From G963662655 sp963665015 (lineage in GTDB: Bacteria > Cloacimonadota > Cloacimonadia > Cloacimonadales > JAIOQZ01), in the NCBI GenBank assembly GCA_963665015.2, contig CAXXSY010000003.1, forward strand, positions 1,364,001-1,428,000: a stretch of 64,000 nucleotides of DNA, read 5' to 3'. The position numbers and the translations under genes were made by a program. Below the pieces are notes generated by a model. That model worked only from the letters and a program-made list of their open reading frames with translations, searched no databases and was not told where the DNA came from. Shown here piece by piece: positions 7,279 through 16,820 of the stretch. Within the stretch, counting starts at the first letter, position 1. Each line of letters opens with the position of its first letter.

Positions 7279-8376
7279 ATGCGCAAAGCCATTTTGTTTC
7301 TAACCGTACTATCACTCACATGTTTTTCGCTCGCATCGCTGGATATTCCTGATCCGTACGATCCGGAGGTCTGGTCCAGCTTCGACGTGAACATCGACAG
7401 TCTCGGCTTTGAAGCACACAAGGCGTATCTGAGCGGAGATTTCGCGTCATCTGCTGCAATGTATCTCGCGGTTGCCCAACGTGACATGAAAAACAACTCT
7501 GTGCTTTACAATCTCGCCTGCTGTTACGGCTTGCTCGGTCAGGAAAAACTGGCTTCCATCTTTCTGGAAAAGGCCTATCGCGCGGGTTTTACCGATCTGG
7601 AGCACATCAAGAGCGATCCCGACTTCGAGAAGGTCCGATCGAGCGAGAGATTCTCTGCGGCCATGGATTCGCTTGTCGTCTGGAACGGCAAGAAGCCATC
7701 GTTCAGCGGTGATGAGCATTTTATCAAGTCAACCGTTTACACGAAGTACGAGGTTTATCTTCCGGGGGGCTACGACCAATCGAAGACCTATCCGATGATC
7801 GTCGGGCTGCACGGCTATGGCGGCGATCTGAAGCGCTTTGCGAGGCTTCTGCGGCTCATGAAGGATCGACAGGTGATCTACGTTGTGCCCGAAGCGCCGT
7901 ACCCGTTCATGGTGGGCAGGGACATCGGCTATAGCTGGTCGCTGTGGGGCATGACCGATGACGAGGATTTGTCGAATGATTCGTTCGCGGTATCAATCGA
8001 TTACGTGATGAACATCTGTGCGGAGGTCAAGCGCGAATATCCGGTGGGGAAGAGCTACCTGATGGGCTTCTCGCAGGGCGCGATGCTGACCTTCATCACG
8101 GGCATCACCCGGCATGAGAATTTCGACGGGCTGATCGGCATGGGAGGTGAGTTGTTCGTCGATGTCGTTCAGGACAAGCTCGACGAGGCGAAACAGCTTC
8201 CGATCTACATCATCCACGGTAGAGGCGACAACGTCGTGCCGTACGAAAGCGCGAACGAGGCGGTGGAAGTCTTCGAGAAGCACGGCATGACGTACCATCT
8301 GGAGTCGTTCGACGGCGGTCATCAGGTCGATCGGGAGTCCTTCTTCAAAGCACTGGAGTACTTCGGAATCGAATGA
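7279..8376 (+). CDS. Secreted alpha/beta-hydrolase with N-terminal TPR-like region, 365 aa
   Basis: A signal peptide (residues 1-19, ending CFSLAS) precedes a TPR-like pair of helices (about 45-105: HKAYLSGDFASSAAMY and NLACCYGLLGQEKLA). An alpha/beta-hydrolase of the phospholipase/carboxylesterase or PHB-depolymerase type follows. The nucleophile is the Ser in GFSQG, the acid lies near GRGDNVVPY and the His is in GGHQVDR. It should hydrolyse esters in the periplasm or outside the cell; the substrate is unknown. A GGGAGG ribosome site precedes the ATG. The last 4 bases overlap the radical SAM gene, implying coupled translation. Confidence 0.85.
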   Translation: MRKAILFLTVLSLTCFSLASLDIPDPYDPEVWSSFDVNIDSLGFEAHKAYLSGDFASSAAMYLAVAQRDMKNNSVLYNLACCYGLLGQEKLASIFLEKAYRAGFTDLEHIKSDPDFEKVRSSERFSAAMDSLVVWNGKKPSFSGDEHFIKSTVYTKYEVYLPGGYDQSKTYPMIVGLHGYGGDLKRFARLLRLMKDRQVIYVVPEAPYPFMVGRDIGYSWSLWGMTDDEDLSNDSFAVSIDYVMNICAEVKREYPVGKSYLMGFSQGAMLTFITGITRHENFDGLIGMGGELFVDVVQDKLDEAKQLPIYIIHGRGDNVVPYESANEAVEVFEKHGMTYHLESFDGGHQVDRESFFKALEYFGIE

Positions 8377-9590
8377 TTACGCCAGGCTTTCAGGAGGTGA
8401 AGAAGCTCCTTCGGCGTAGTCGGATGATGGACACGTATTTCCTGATCAAATACACCTGCGCGCCGTATCGAGCCTGTCAGCACGCATGCATGTACTGCGA
8501 CGGCAGGGCGGAGAAATACTACGTCGAAGGCGATTTCGAGAAGGATATCGTCGTGCGTTCCAATTTTGCGGCACGTCTTGCCATCGAACTGCCGAAGCAG
8601 AAAGAACGCGGGATCGTCTTTCTCAGCAGCGGCGTGACCGATCCCTATCAGCCCATCGAGAAGGAGCAGCGACTGATGGCGGACGCCTCGGAGGTGCTCT
8701 CGCGGATGGACTATCCTGTCGCGGTCATGACCAAGTCGAATCTTGCACTGCGCGATATCGACAATTGGCAGAAGGTGAACGAGCGTGGCGGGTTCATGCT
8801 GATGGTCTCGCTCACCACGCTGGACGACGGCGTTCGCAGGATCTTCGAGCCGGGCGCGTCGAGCGTCGAAGAGCGTATCGAGATGATCCGGCGGTTCAAG
8901 GAAGCCGGTTGCGCGGTCGGTATCAGCGCTATGCCGCTCTTGCCCATGATCAGCGATACGGAGGAGAGTCTTTCGGCGTTCTACCGAGAGATGGGGGAGA
9001 TGGGCGTCGATTTCGTGCTGTCCGCGGGACTCACGCTTCGGCCTGGTGTGCAGAAGGATTGCTACATGCATGTGATCCGAACCCACTATCCGCATCTGGA
9101 GAAGGATTACGAGCGCATCTACCGTCACAACCGCACCTCGGGCAGCATGGACAAGGGCTATGCGCAGGAGGTGTACGATCGATTCGCGAGGCTTTCCGAC
9201 GAGTACGATTTCCCGGCCATGATTCCGCACCGGCTCTATCGCAACTGGATGGCAACTTACGATGAGGTCTTTGTTCTGCTTCATCACATGATCGAGCTGT
9301 ACAGGATGCGAGGCGTCGCTGTGCATCGACTGAAACCGGCGGTGAAGCGGTACGATCAGTGGCTCGACGAGGAGAAGCGATACCTCTACCGCAAACGAAA
9401 GGCGACATCGCTGGAACTGGAACGCAAGCTACGGTATCTGATCGAGAGCGGCGAACTGGAGGGACTTCTCGGAAACCATAAGCTGGCGCGGTTCATTGGA
9501 CAGGTGATTGTCGAGAAGAGGATGTTCGATTATCGGGAGCTGAAGTTGTTGGGTACGCAGACGGGGGATGTTTGCTTACCTAAGGTATAA
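8373..9590 (+). CDS. Radical SAM protein, SplB/Rv2578c-like, 405 aa
   Basis: The radical SAM cluster motif CQHACMYC (C-x3-C-x2-C) lies near residues 37-44, preceded by TCAPYRAC. Further features are SSGVTDPYQPIE and MTKSNLALRD, as in the spore-photoproduct-lyase-like branch of radical SAM proteins. It lacks features that would prove DNA photolesion repair, so the reaction is left open. The C-terminal 110 residues are basic and helical. The start at 8373 overlaps the end of the esterase gene by 4 bases (ATGA), a coupled arrangement. A bidirectional terminator follows directly. Confidence 0.82.
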   Translation: MITPGFQEVKKLLRRSRMMDTYFLIKYTCAPYRACQHACMYCDGRAEKYYVEGDFEKDIVVRSNFAARLAIELPKQKERGIVFLSSGVTDPYQPIEKEQRLMADASEVLSRMDYPVAVMTKSNLALRDIDNWQKVNERGGFMLMVSLTTLDDGVRRIFEPGASSVEERIEMIRRFKEAGCAVGISAMPLLPMISDTEESLSAFYREMGEMGVDFVLSAGLTLRPGVQKDCYMHVIRTHYPHLEKDYERIYRHNRTSGSMDKGYAQEVYDRFARLSDEYDFPAMIPHRLYRNWMATYDEVFVLLHHMIELYRMRGVAVHRLKPAVKRYDQWLDEEKRYLYRKRKATSLELERKLRYLIESGELEGLLGNHKLARFIGQVIVEKRMFDYRELKLLGTQTGDVCLPKV

Positions 9591-9622
9591 AAAACGCGGA
9601 ACCTTTCGGCTCCGCGTTTTTT
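9591..9622. terminator. Bidirectional intrinsic terminator
   Basis: AACGCGGA and TCCGCGTT, extended by CC/GG, form a stem with an A-run before and a T-run after. It sits between two converging transcripts, the radical SAM gene and the end of the pilus operon. Confidence 0.9.
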
Positions 9623-9640
9623 ATGTAATCTTCGGATGCG

Positions 9641-10894
9641 TTATTTCATACCGTGACTGATCGCCAGACCGAGGTTGAAAATCGGCAGGTAGATCACCAC
9701 GATGATCGATCCCACGACCGCAGCCATGATGATAATCAGGATGGGCTCGATTAGGGATGTCAATCTGTCGATAACGGCATCGACGAGTTTTTCGTAGAAT
9801 TCGGCGGCTTTCGCGAGCAGCCTGTCCATGTCGCCGGTTTCTTCACCAGTCGCCGTGAGCTGAAGCATCGTGGGCGGGAAGGCGCCGGTCTTACGGAAAG
9901 CGCCTGCTACGCTGTAGCCTTCTTTGACCATGACGCGCGCTTTACGAACAGCGTTTTCGACGACCGCGTTCTGAACCACGTTTTCCACCAGTTCCAGGGT
10001 GTCCATGATCGGCACACCGGCCGCCATGAGGATACTGAACGTCCGGGCGAATTTACTCATGATCGATTGGTTGATCAGCTTTCCGATAACCGGGATTTTC
10101 AGCTTGATCGAGTCGATGATAAATCTTCCGCGGTCGGTCAGATAGACCAGGAACAGCGCGAGGAAGAACAGGAATATCATGATGAAAGTCAGCACGATAT
10201 TGGTCCGTATAAAATCGCTTATCGAGATTGCAACCAGGGTCGGAGCCGGTAGATCGGCTTTGAAACGGGCATACACCTCAGCGAACATCGGGATGATGTA
10301 GTAGAAAAGTCCCCATACCACGAAGGCGAGGAATATGATGATGAATATGGGGTAGGTCAGTGCGCTATAGACTTTTCTGCGTGTGTCTTCGATTTTTTCG
10401 AGGTATTCCGCGAGCTCGTCGAGAACCGTATGCAGCGTACCGGAGACCTCACCGGCTTTCACCAGCGAGACGTACAATGGATTGAACACACCGGGGTGCT
10501 GTTCCATCGCTTCCGACATACTGAATCCCTTCTTGATATCGTCGGTGAGTTTCCGAAGGACTCGGCGGAATTTTTTATTCTTTTCTTCTTTTTCAAGATC
10601 ACTCAAGGCCTTTTCGATGGTCAAACCGGCTGAAAACATCGTGGAAAGCTGTCGCGTGAAGAACACGAGGACCTTCAGCGAGACACCGGTTTTCCACTTG
10701 TAGAACGTAAGCATGAGTTTGTCGAACAGGGAGAGCTTCCCGGAGAAAGCACCTTCGGAGGCGCTCTTCACGGAGATTATAGTTCCGCCTTCCTTGCTCA
10801 ATTTGTCAATGGCTTCGTCCAGCGATGCAGCTTTGACCCTGCCTTCCAGTCGGGCACCTTTCGCATCCTTGATGATGTACGAAAATGTTGCCAT
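9641..10894 (-). CDS. pilC: PilC/GspF inner-membrane platform protein, 417 aa
   Basis: It has two GspF domains (about residues 65-190 and 270-395), each with the conserved helix pair, and three membrane segments (for example the run beginning TYPIFIIIFLAFVV, and the C-terminal IMAAVVGSIIVVIY). PilC/GspF is the inner-membrane platform that couples the PilB and PilT motors to pilin polymerisation. The ATG at 10894 is chosen because AAGGA lies 6 bases upstream; a TTG two codons earlier would sit on the ribosome site. It is the last gene of the operon and ends at a bidirectional terminator. Confidence 0.93.
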   Translation of the reverse strand: MATFSYIIKDAKGARLEGRVKAASLDEAIDKLSKEGGTIISVKSASEGAFSGKLSLFDKLMLTFYKWKTGVSLKVLVFFTRQLSTMFSAGLTIEKALSDLEKEEKNKKFRRVLRKLTDDIKKGFSMSEAMEQHPGVFNPLYVSLVKAGEVSGTLHTVLDELAEYLEKIEDTRRKVYSALTYPIFIIIFLAFVVWGLFYYIIPMFAEVYARFKADLPAPTLVAISISDFIRTNIVLTFIMIFLFFLALFLVYLTDRGRFIIDSIKLKIPVIGKLINQSIMSKFARTFSILMAAGVPIMDTLELVENVVQNAVVENAVRKARVMVKEGYSVAGAFRKTGAFPPTMLQLTATGEETGDMDRLLAKAAEFYEKLVDAVIDRLTSLIEPILIIIMAAVVGSIIVVIYLPIFNLGLAISHGMK

Positions 10895-10918
10895 AATCAA
10901 TCCTTTTGATCGTGATGT

Positions 10919-12628
10919 TTATTCATCGGAGAACGTCAGCTTGATAACCTCTTTGATCGAGGTCATACCACGCTTCATCTTCGAGATTGCGCTGTCGTGC
11001 AGCGACTGCATCCCGTTTGCCAGAGCCTGATTTCTGATGAGATCCTGATTGGAACCGCTGAAGATGAGCTGACGGATATTCGGTTTGACTTCAAGCAGCT
11101 CGAAGATACCGGTACGTCCCGAGTAGCCTGTGTTGTCACAGTGTACGCAGCCGGGGCCGTATTTGAAGTTGATATCCGCAGCATCTTCCTTGCTGATTCC
11201 CGCTTCGGCGAGTTCATCGTCCGTCGGGGTGTAATCGGTCTTACAATTGGGGCATATCTTACGCACGAGACGCTGTGCCATAACCAGGTTCAGTGATGAG
11301 CCCACCAGATAGCTGGGCACGCCGATGTCGATCAGACGAGTCACGGTAGATGGCGCGTCGTTTGCGTGAAGCGTAGAGAACACCAGGTGACCGGTCAGCG
11401 AGAACTTGATCGCGATGTCGGCGGTTTCTTCGTCTCGAATCTCACCGATTAGCACGATGTCCGGGTCCTGACGCAGAACGGAGCGAAGCGCCGAGGCGAA
11501 GGTCAAGCCGATCTTCTCGTATGCTTCGATCTGGGTGATGCCGTCGAGGCGGTATTCTACCGGGTCTTCCACCGTCACGATGTTGTTTTCGATGTCCTGG
11601 ATTTCTTTCAGTGCGGCGTGCAGCGTCGTCGATTTCCCGCTACCGGTGGGGCCGGAAACGATGATGATACCGTACGGTCTGTGAATCCATTTGCGGAACA
11701 CCTGGAAGTGCTCCTCGTCGAAGCCAAGTGTGGTCAGCTTAAAGCCGAACTCGCCCTTGTCGAGGAGACGCATCACGACTTTCTCGCCGGTCACGGTCGG
11801 GGTGATCGAGACACGGACGTCAACGCTCTTCACCGAGGTTTTGAGCGAGATGTGACCGTCCTGCGGAAGACGTCGCTCGGCGATGTTGAGCTTCGACATA
11901 ACCTTGGTCAGCGAGATGAGTCCCGCGTGCATACCGATGGGTGGATTCATCACCTCGCGCAGGGCGCCGTCGATACGGAACCGCACGCGGGTATGCTTGG
12001 TGAGGGGCTCGATGTGAATATCGGTCGTGTTCGATTTGATCGCTTCGGTGATGATCAGGTTCATCAGCCTCACCACCGGAGCGTCCGCATCGTCGGATTT
12101 CTCGATGTTGATTTCGTTTTCTTCTTCATCGACGGCAACGAAATCGAATGAGCCGACAGCGTCTTCCACCTGCGTGGTAGTACGAATACTTTTATAGTAT
12201 CGTTCCAGTGTGTCCGAAAGGAGCGATTCCGTGATCAGGATCGGTTTGACCGATTTGTGCAGAAGCTTCTGGAGACCGTCCTGGATAACGATATTATCCG
12301 GGTCGGTCATCGCGACTACCACGCCGTCCACGTCGTCTCGAATCGCGAGTACGCGGTTCTCGATCGCGAAGGGTTCGGGGATCATCCTGACAACAGCCTG
12401 GTCCAGCTCAAGGAGCTCGTGCTCATTGATGATCGGGATTTCGAGCTGTTTGTGAAGGGCGACCAGAAGGTCTCCTTCTCCGAGATGACCGAGCTTGATC
12501 AGCGTTTCACCGAGTTTGAGATTGAAGTTGTTCTGCTTGATCAAGGCTTCTTTCACGTGATCTTCCGTCACGAATCCTTCTTTTACCAGAATTTCTCCGA
12601 TTCGGGCGAATTGAGGATTATACGACAT
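10919..12628 (-). CDS. pilB: PilB/GspE assembly ATPase, 569 aa
   Basis: The N-terminal MshEN/GspE_N domain (about 1-150) is followed by the hexameric motor. Walker A is GPTGSGKST; the Asp box region reads ITVEDPVEY in the family and IVTVEDPVEYRL here; Walker B includes DIVLIGEIRDEET; the His box is STLHANDA. A tetracysteine zinc motif (CPNC and CVHC) near residues 465-500 is typical of PilB and GspE. It powers pilus extension in the cytoplasm. AAGGAG precedes the ATG, and the platform gene pilC follows after 24 bases. Confidence 0.95.
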   Translation of the reverse strand: MSYNPQFARIGEILVKEGFVTEDHVKEALIKQNNFNLKLGETLIKLGHLGEGDLLVALHKQLEIPIINEHELLELDQAVVRMIPEPFAIENRVLAIRDDVDGVVVAMTDPDNIVIQDGLQKLLHKSVKPILITESLLSDTLERYYKSIRTTTQVEDAVGSFDFVAVDEEENEINIEKSDDADAPVVRLMNLIITEAIKSNTTDIHIEPLTKHTRVRFRIDGALREVMNPPIGMHAGLISLTKVMSKLNIAERRLPQDGHISLKTSVKSVDVRVSITPTVTGEKVVMRLLDKGEFGFKLTTLGFDEEHFQVFRKWIHRPYGIIIVSGPTGSGKSTTLHAALKEIQDIENNIVTVEDPVEYRLDGITQIEAYEKIGLTFASALRSVLRQDPDIVLIGEIRDEETADIAIKFSLTGHLVFSTLHANDAPSTVTRLIDIGVPSYLVGSSLNLVMAQRLVRKICPNCKTDYTPTDDELAEAGISKEDAADINFKYGPGCVHCDNTGYSGRTGIFELLEVKPNIRQLIFSGSNQDLIRNQALANGMQSLHDSAISKMKRGMTSIKEVIKLTFSDE

Positions 12629-12657
12629 TGATTCTCCTTATAGCAATTAAGAATATA

Positions 12658-12685
12658 CGGAAGGGAAACCGGAGTTTCCCCTCCG
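12658..12685 (-). promoter_or_regulatory. Hairpin between the Ig-repeat lipoprotein gene and pilB
   Basis: The minus strand can fold with arms GGGGAAAC and GTTTCCC-type sequence around a 4-base loop, in the 74-base gap after the lipoprotein gene. No T-run follows. It may attenuate transcription or protect the mRNA. Confidence 0.4.
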
Positions 12686-12702
12686 AAGATGTAGCCGAAC
12701 CC

Positions 12703-15378
12703 CTAACGGTAGTTCAGCAGGATGACTGTTGTCTGGTCTGTGACTTCCGTTCCGATGATCGTCCCTGTAACATCTACGGGAACCTCGTTCGGTGCCGGAT
12801 CGACGGCAGGACATTCGTCTTCGATGAATTGCATCTTGGCCCTGGCGACACCTTGTTGATTGGTCTTGATCACCCAGTAAGCTTCTCCCGGGACGAGGAA
12901 TTCGTCATCCGGTTGCAGGAAGGTACCGCGGGTCGAGTAGAGCGTGACTTGAGCGTCGTGAATCGGGCTGCCCTGACCGTCGGTGACCGTGCACTGAATC
13001 TCGCCTTCAAGAGTTGTATTGTCCGTGGTGCTCAAGAAGTCGAGGTGACCGGGCAGCGGGATCATGTCGAGCTGCGGTGAGTTGAGCGGAAGCTGATAAT
13101 AGATGATCTCCCAGAGGTCTCCGCATTCAATCTTGATCGGCAGCAGTTCGAAGGTGTGGCTACCGTCGTAGATGATCGTCGAGAACGCCACGCCCTGCAG
13201 GGAGTCTCCATCCTCGTTAAGGTTACCGATGTACGCTTCCGCGATAACGGTAGCCCAGTCGATCGTGTTGTCCGCGATCGAGAACCATACGGCTGTACCG
13301 CGATCCACCGGATTACCCCACTCGTCGGTGATAATCGCGCTGGTGCCCACTGACCACAGACCGCTTCCCACGTTCGTACCCGTGTCGTATTCGCCGATAC
13401 CGCCGTCGATGTGAGCAGGCTGTCCGGCATGGATCACGATATTCGATTTGGTCGCACTGACTTCCTGGAAGTTATCGTTGATTGTCCAGGCCTTGATCCA
13501 TACAACACCGGCTTCGTCACCGCTGTTCACAGACACGATCGCGGAACCGTTGACCGAGGTCACGGTGAGGGTATCCTGATCGGAATAGACCAGGTTGTTG
13601 AAGTTACAGTTGGCCGGAGGCATATTCACGAACTTGAAGTTGACTTCTTTGCTGTCGAGAATGGCGTTTCCGCTCATGTCCCAGAGATTCACTTTCAGTT
13701 CGTAGGTCGATATGCCGCCCGTACCGCGGATGGCCATATCGACCTGTCCCGGGAAGGCGTAGGTCAATTGGCTAACGTCGTCGGAAACCACGTTTACGAC
13801 CGTCGATCCCTGTGCGGAGTCGGCGATGGCGGTTATTTCCGCCAGACCGGCCTGGAGACCTGACGAGAAGAACGCCGTGGCGATACCTTCGTCGTTCGTG
13901 AAGTTCGGCGAGGTGACGGAACCGATGGACGATTCGAAGGTCACAGCCTTGTTCGCGAGGACAGAATTGCCGTAACGGTCGGTCACGGATGCTCTTACCC
14001 AGATTTCTTCGCTGCTGTTGACCTGGATGGTATCTTCTTCAGTCGAAACGGTAAGGTAGGTCGGATTACCCGGGTTAACAGGATAATCAACCGAATCATT
14101 TTCTTCCGCGATGAGAGCGGTGACGGTATTTAAACCACTTGTCTGACCGGCGTTGAGATAGACGGTTCCAGTTCCGTTGGAGGTTTCGATGGAAACGCGT
14201 TTACCCAGGCTTGTACCTGAATCGGTGCCTTCCTGGAAGAAGCCGTTCACGGTGGTGAAGGTTATCAGCGTACCGTCTTCCACGAAATCGTCGTACTCGT
14301 TTTTGGCAGTGGCGCTGACCATCCGGACCTGGTTGATCATGATATTGGAAATGAACGTCGTGTCCAGAACAACAGAGGAAATGATCGGCTCTGGCAGCAC
14401 CTCGACATTCACCTGCGCGTGGGCGGTTCCCACGATGGCTTCGATGGTCGCGGTTCCGACATCTCCCTGATCCCAGAATGTGGTTTCTGCGACACCGGAG
14501 CTATCCGTGGTAACGGAGGAGATCAGGTTGCCGACCGAGTATCCGAGGCTGTCGGGAACGATACGGAAGCGAACCGTCTCGCCGCCGACCGCGAAGTTTT
14601 CCCCGTCGCGAACGACCGCACGAATATTCGAGTAGGTCAGGTTGTTGTCCGCGTAGATCTGGTCGGGTGTCGCGGTAAGGCTCACGATGGTGAAGCTCGG
14701 CGTCTCTTCGAACGGGAAGTTGATCGTCATCTTCTGAGATTCGATAGCTGCCGATATGGTCGCGATACCGATCTCGCCAGTATCGTCGAGCGTGGCGATC
14801 GCAACGCCGGATTCGTTACTGACGGTGGACACGGTGATTTCACCGAGGTCCGAGTTGAAGGTTACCGTCTCGTTCGGAAGGAGGTTTCCTTCGCTGTCAC
14901 GAACCGTTGCACTGATTTCAGCGGTTGTAGCGGTATTGTTATCCGCATAGAGTTTCTCAGCATTGGCAACGAGCCGGGAGATGTATTTGTTCGGTGCTTC
15001 CTTGATTCCCATATAAAGTACGCTGCCGGAATTGGCGATCTTCGCCGTGATAACAACGTTACCCTTCATATTGAGATCATGGAATTCGGAGGTCGCGATA
15101 CCGCCGTCGTTGGTGGTGACGCTTCGGGTTATCTGACCGATATTACTTGTGAATGTAACTGCCTGGTCGGTAACAGGAGCTTCGTCTTTGTCTTTAACGA
15201 CGGCCGTGATGGTCGCGAAAGTTTCGGTGTTACCATCGGCGTAGATCGTGTCGATGTCGGTTCCAAGGTATGAGATGTAGTAATCCGGAACCTCGACACT
15301 TCTATCATCGCAGCCGGTGAAGACAAGGACAAATCCTATTGCAGCGATCAGCAGGATAAAGGGTATAGTCTTTTTCAT
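12703..15378 (-). CDS. Lipoprotein with tandem bacterial Ig-like (Big_1/invasin-type) domains, 891 aa
   Basis: A lipoprotein signal ends FTGC (Cys near residue 23). Several tandem Ig-like units of about 90-100 residues follow. They are recognised by repeated openings such as IDTIYADGNT, EKLYADNNTATTAEI and DQIYADNNLTYSNI, each followed by a VTF-strand and a G-x-A-T turn, as in invasin Big_1 domains. Four or five units are clear; later ones are more divergent. It lies between the secretin and PilB genes with 9- and 74-base gaps, so it is very probably cotranscribed with the pilus machine. It may be a periplasmic or surface stalk or adhesin; the role is inference. Confidence 0.82.
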   Translation of the reverse strand: MKKTIPFILLIAAIGFVLVFTGCDDRSVEVPDYYISYLGTDIDTIYADGNTETFATITAVVKDKDEAPVTDQAVTFTSNIGQITRSVTTNDGGIATSEFHDLNMKGNVVITAKIANSGSVLYMGIKEAPNKYISRLVANAEKLYADNNTATTAEISATVRDSEGNLLPNETVTFNSDLGEITVSTVSNESGVAIATLDDTGEIGIATISAAIESQKMTINFPFEETPSFTIVSLTATPDQIYADNNLTYSNIRAVVRDGENFAVGGETVRFRIVPDSLGYSVGNLISSVTTDSSGVAETTFWDQGDVGTATIEAIVGTAHAQVNVEVLPEPIISSVVLDTTFISNIMINQVRMVSATAKNEYDDFVEDGTLITFTTVNGFFQEGTDSGTSLGKRVSIETSNGTGTVYLNAGQTSGLNTVTALIAEENDSVDYPVNPGNPTYLTVSTEEDTIQVNSSEEIWVRASVTDRYGNSVLANKAVTFESSIGSVTSPNFTNDEGIATAFFSSGLQAGLAEITAIADSAQGSTVVNVVSDDVSQLTYAFPGQVDMAIRGTGGISTYELKVNLWDMSGNAILDSKEVNFKFVNMPPANCNFNNLVYSDQDTLTVTSVNGSAIVSVNSGDEAGVVWIKAWTINDNFQEVSATKSNIVIHAGQPAHIDGGIGEYDTGTNVGSGLWSVGTSAIITDEWGNPVDRGTAVWFSIADNTIDWATVIAEAYIGNLNEDGDSLQGVAFSTIIYDGSHTFELLPIKIECGDLWEIIYYQLPLNSPQLDMIPLPGHLDFLSTTDNTTLEGEIQCTVTDGQGSPIHDAQVTLYSTRGTFLQPDDEFLVPGEAYWVIKTNQQGVARAKMQFIEDECPAVDPAPNEVPVDVTGTIIGTEVTDQTTVILLNYR

Positions 15379-15387
15379 ATAGTCCCC

Positions 15388-16788
15388 CTACTCTTCGTCA
15401 GAAGCAGCTTTGGTCTTGATCAACTTCTTGTTGAGTCTTTCGTCAACTTCAAAATCGACTTGCTCGTTTTGCAGATCAACAATTCGAGGTGTGATTTCGA
15501 TAATGAGGTCGGTTGTTTTAAGTTCTTGCACGGTGTGCTGGAACAGCTTGCCGACGAATGGGATGTCGCCGAGAAGCGGGAGTTTGTCAACCGTGTTGGA
15601 GAGTGTTGAAGAAAGCAGACCGCCGACGATGATCTTGCTGCCGTCGGGAACCGTCACGGTCGAATTGACCTGTCTGGTTTTCTTACGGGGAAGGCGTCCA
15701 TCGACGAGTTCGATGATGGAGCTTACTTCCGGCGCGATGGTCGTGGTGATCAGTCCGTCGCGGTTAACCTTGGGTTGAACCGACAGCTTGATACCGATGG
15801 TTTCTTCTTCAGTCTGATATTCGTTTTCACGATCGACGGCGACGTATTTCACGACTTCGCCGATGAGGATGTCAGCCTGCTCGCCGTTGAGCGCGGTGAT
15901 GCGTGTGTCGGTGAGGAGCTTGGCTGCGTTGTTTTCCAGAAGGAAATCAAGCGTGATGTCGAATGCGGTGAGCTGACGGCTGAAGTGGAACTGATCTTCC
16001 CAGTCGTCCATCTTCATGAAATACTGCTGATCCGGCAGCACTTCGAAAGAGGCGGGATCGCCGTAGATTCTCTGTCCGCTTTCGTCGCTGTAGTTGTAGG
16101 GCAGTCCCACGCCGTTGGCACTGACCGGGTCTTCAGCCATGATCAGTGTGAAGTGATTGAGCTTGGACCAGTCGATACCGTATTGCTTGGTGTCGGTCAG
16201 CGAGATTTCGATGATTCTCGCGCGAATTTCGATCTGCTTTTGCGGGACGTCCAGCTCCGCGATTCTCGATGCGATTTCCGAATAGGATTCCGGATTCGCG
16301 CGAATCAGGAGAGCGTTCTGTCCATCGACTCCGGATACTTCACCCGGCATCATTTCGAGGGCGTTGATCAACTTGTTTATATCGACATAGTTGACGGGAA
16401 TTACATAACTTCTTTCACCCACTTCCTCCTCGATCCTGCTCTTTTCACCTACGAGGAAGGTGTTTTCACCGATCAGGCGGTAAGAGAGTCCAACAGTCTT
16501 CACAACCAGCGCCAGAGCTTGCTCGATCGGCACATCGTTCAGGTGGATGGTTATCCGTTGTTCTTCCTGATCTTCTTTGCCGCCGAGAGCATCGAGCGAA
16601 AGGACGATGTTGCAGTCACTCAAACGTGCCATGGTTGATAATGTGTGGGGGATCGAACCATCTTCCACGTTGAGAGAGATTTTCCTGTTCAGCAGGTCAT
16701 CTTGCGTTATCGCAAAAGAGCTGACTATGCCGAACATCAGGATTGCGACAAGCAAAACCCATTTTGCAGAATACTTTGACCTTTGCAT
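15388..16788 (-). CDS. pilQ: PilQ/GspD-type secretin, 466 aa
   Basis: A signal peptide is followed by an STN-like N0 domain (about 40-115: ISLNVEDGSIPHTLSTMARL), one N1/KH-like ring domain (about 125-180: VIPVNYVDINKLINALEMM) and the secretin barrel. The barrel signature is VPDGSKIIVGGLL with PLLGDIPFVGKLF near the C-terminus. It forms the outer-membrane pore for the pilus. The ATG at 16788 is preceded by AAAGGAG; the upstream frame lacks a ribosome site. With only N0 and one N1-type domain it is short compared with proteobacterial PilQ and has no AMIN domains. Confidence 0.93.
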   Translation of the reverse strand: MQRSKYSAKWVLLVAILMFGIVSSFAITQDDLLNRKISLNVEDGSIPHTLSTMARLSDCNIVLSLDALGGKEDQEEQRITIHLNDVPIEQALALVVKTVGLSYRLIGENTFLVGEKSRIEEEVGERSYVIPVNYVDINKLINALEMMPGEVSGVDGQNALLIRANPESYSEIASRIAELDVPQKQIEIRARIIEISLTDTKQYGIDWSKLNHFTLIMAEDPVSANGVGLPYNYSDESGQRIYGDPASFEVLPDQQYFMKMDDWEDQFHFSRQLTAFDITLDFLLENNAAKLLTDTRITALNGEQADILIGEVVKYVAVDRENEYQTEEETIGIKLSVQPKVNRDGLITTTIAPEVSSIIELVDGRLPRKKTRQVNSTVTVPDGSKIIVGGLLSSTLSNTVDKLPLLGDIPFVGKLFQHTVQELKTTDLIIEITPRIVDLQNEQVDFEVDERLNKKLIKTKAASDEE

Positions 16789-16820
16789 AGATACTCCTTT
16801 AATTCTATATTTCTTCATTT

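Noticed and set aside
6035..9590. A complete AmmeMemoRadiSam system (MEMO plus radical SAM)
   Set aside because: The radical SAM gene is SplB-like, lies 2.3 kb away on the other strand with an unrelated gene between, and no AMMECR1 gene is present.
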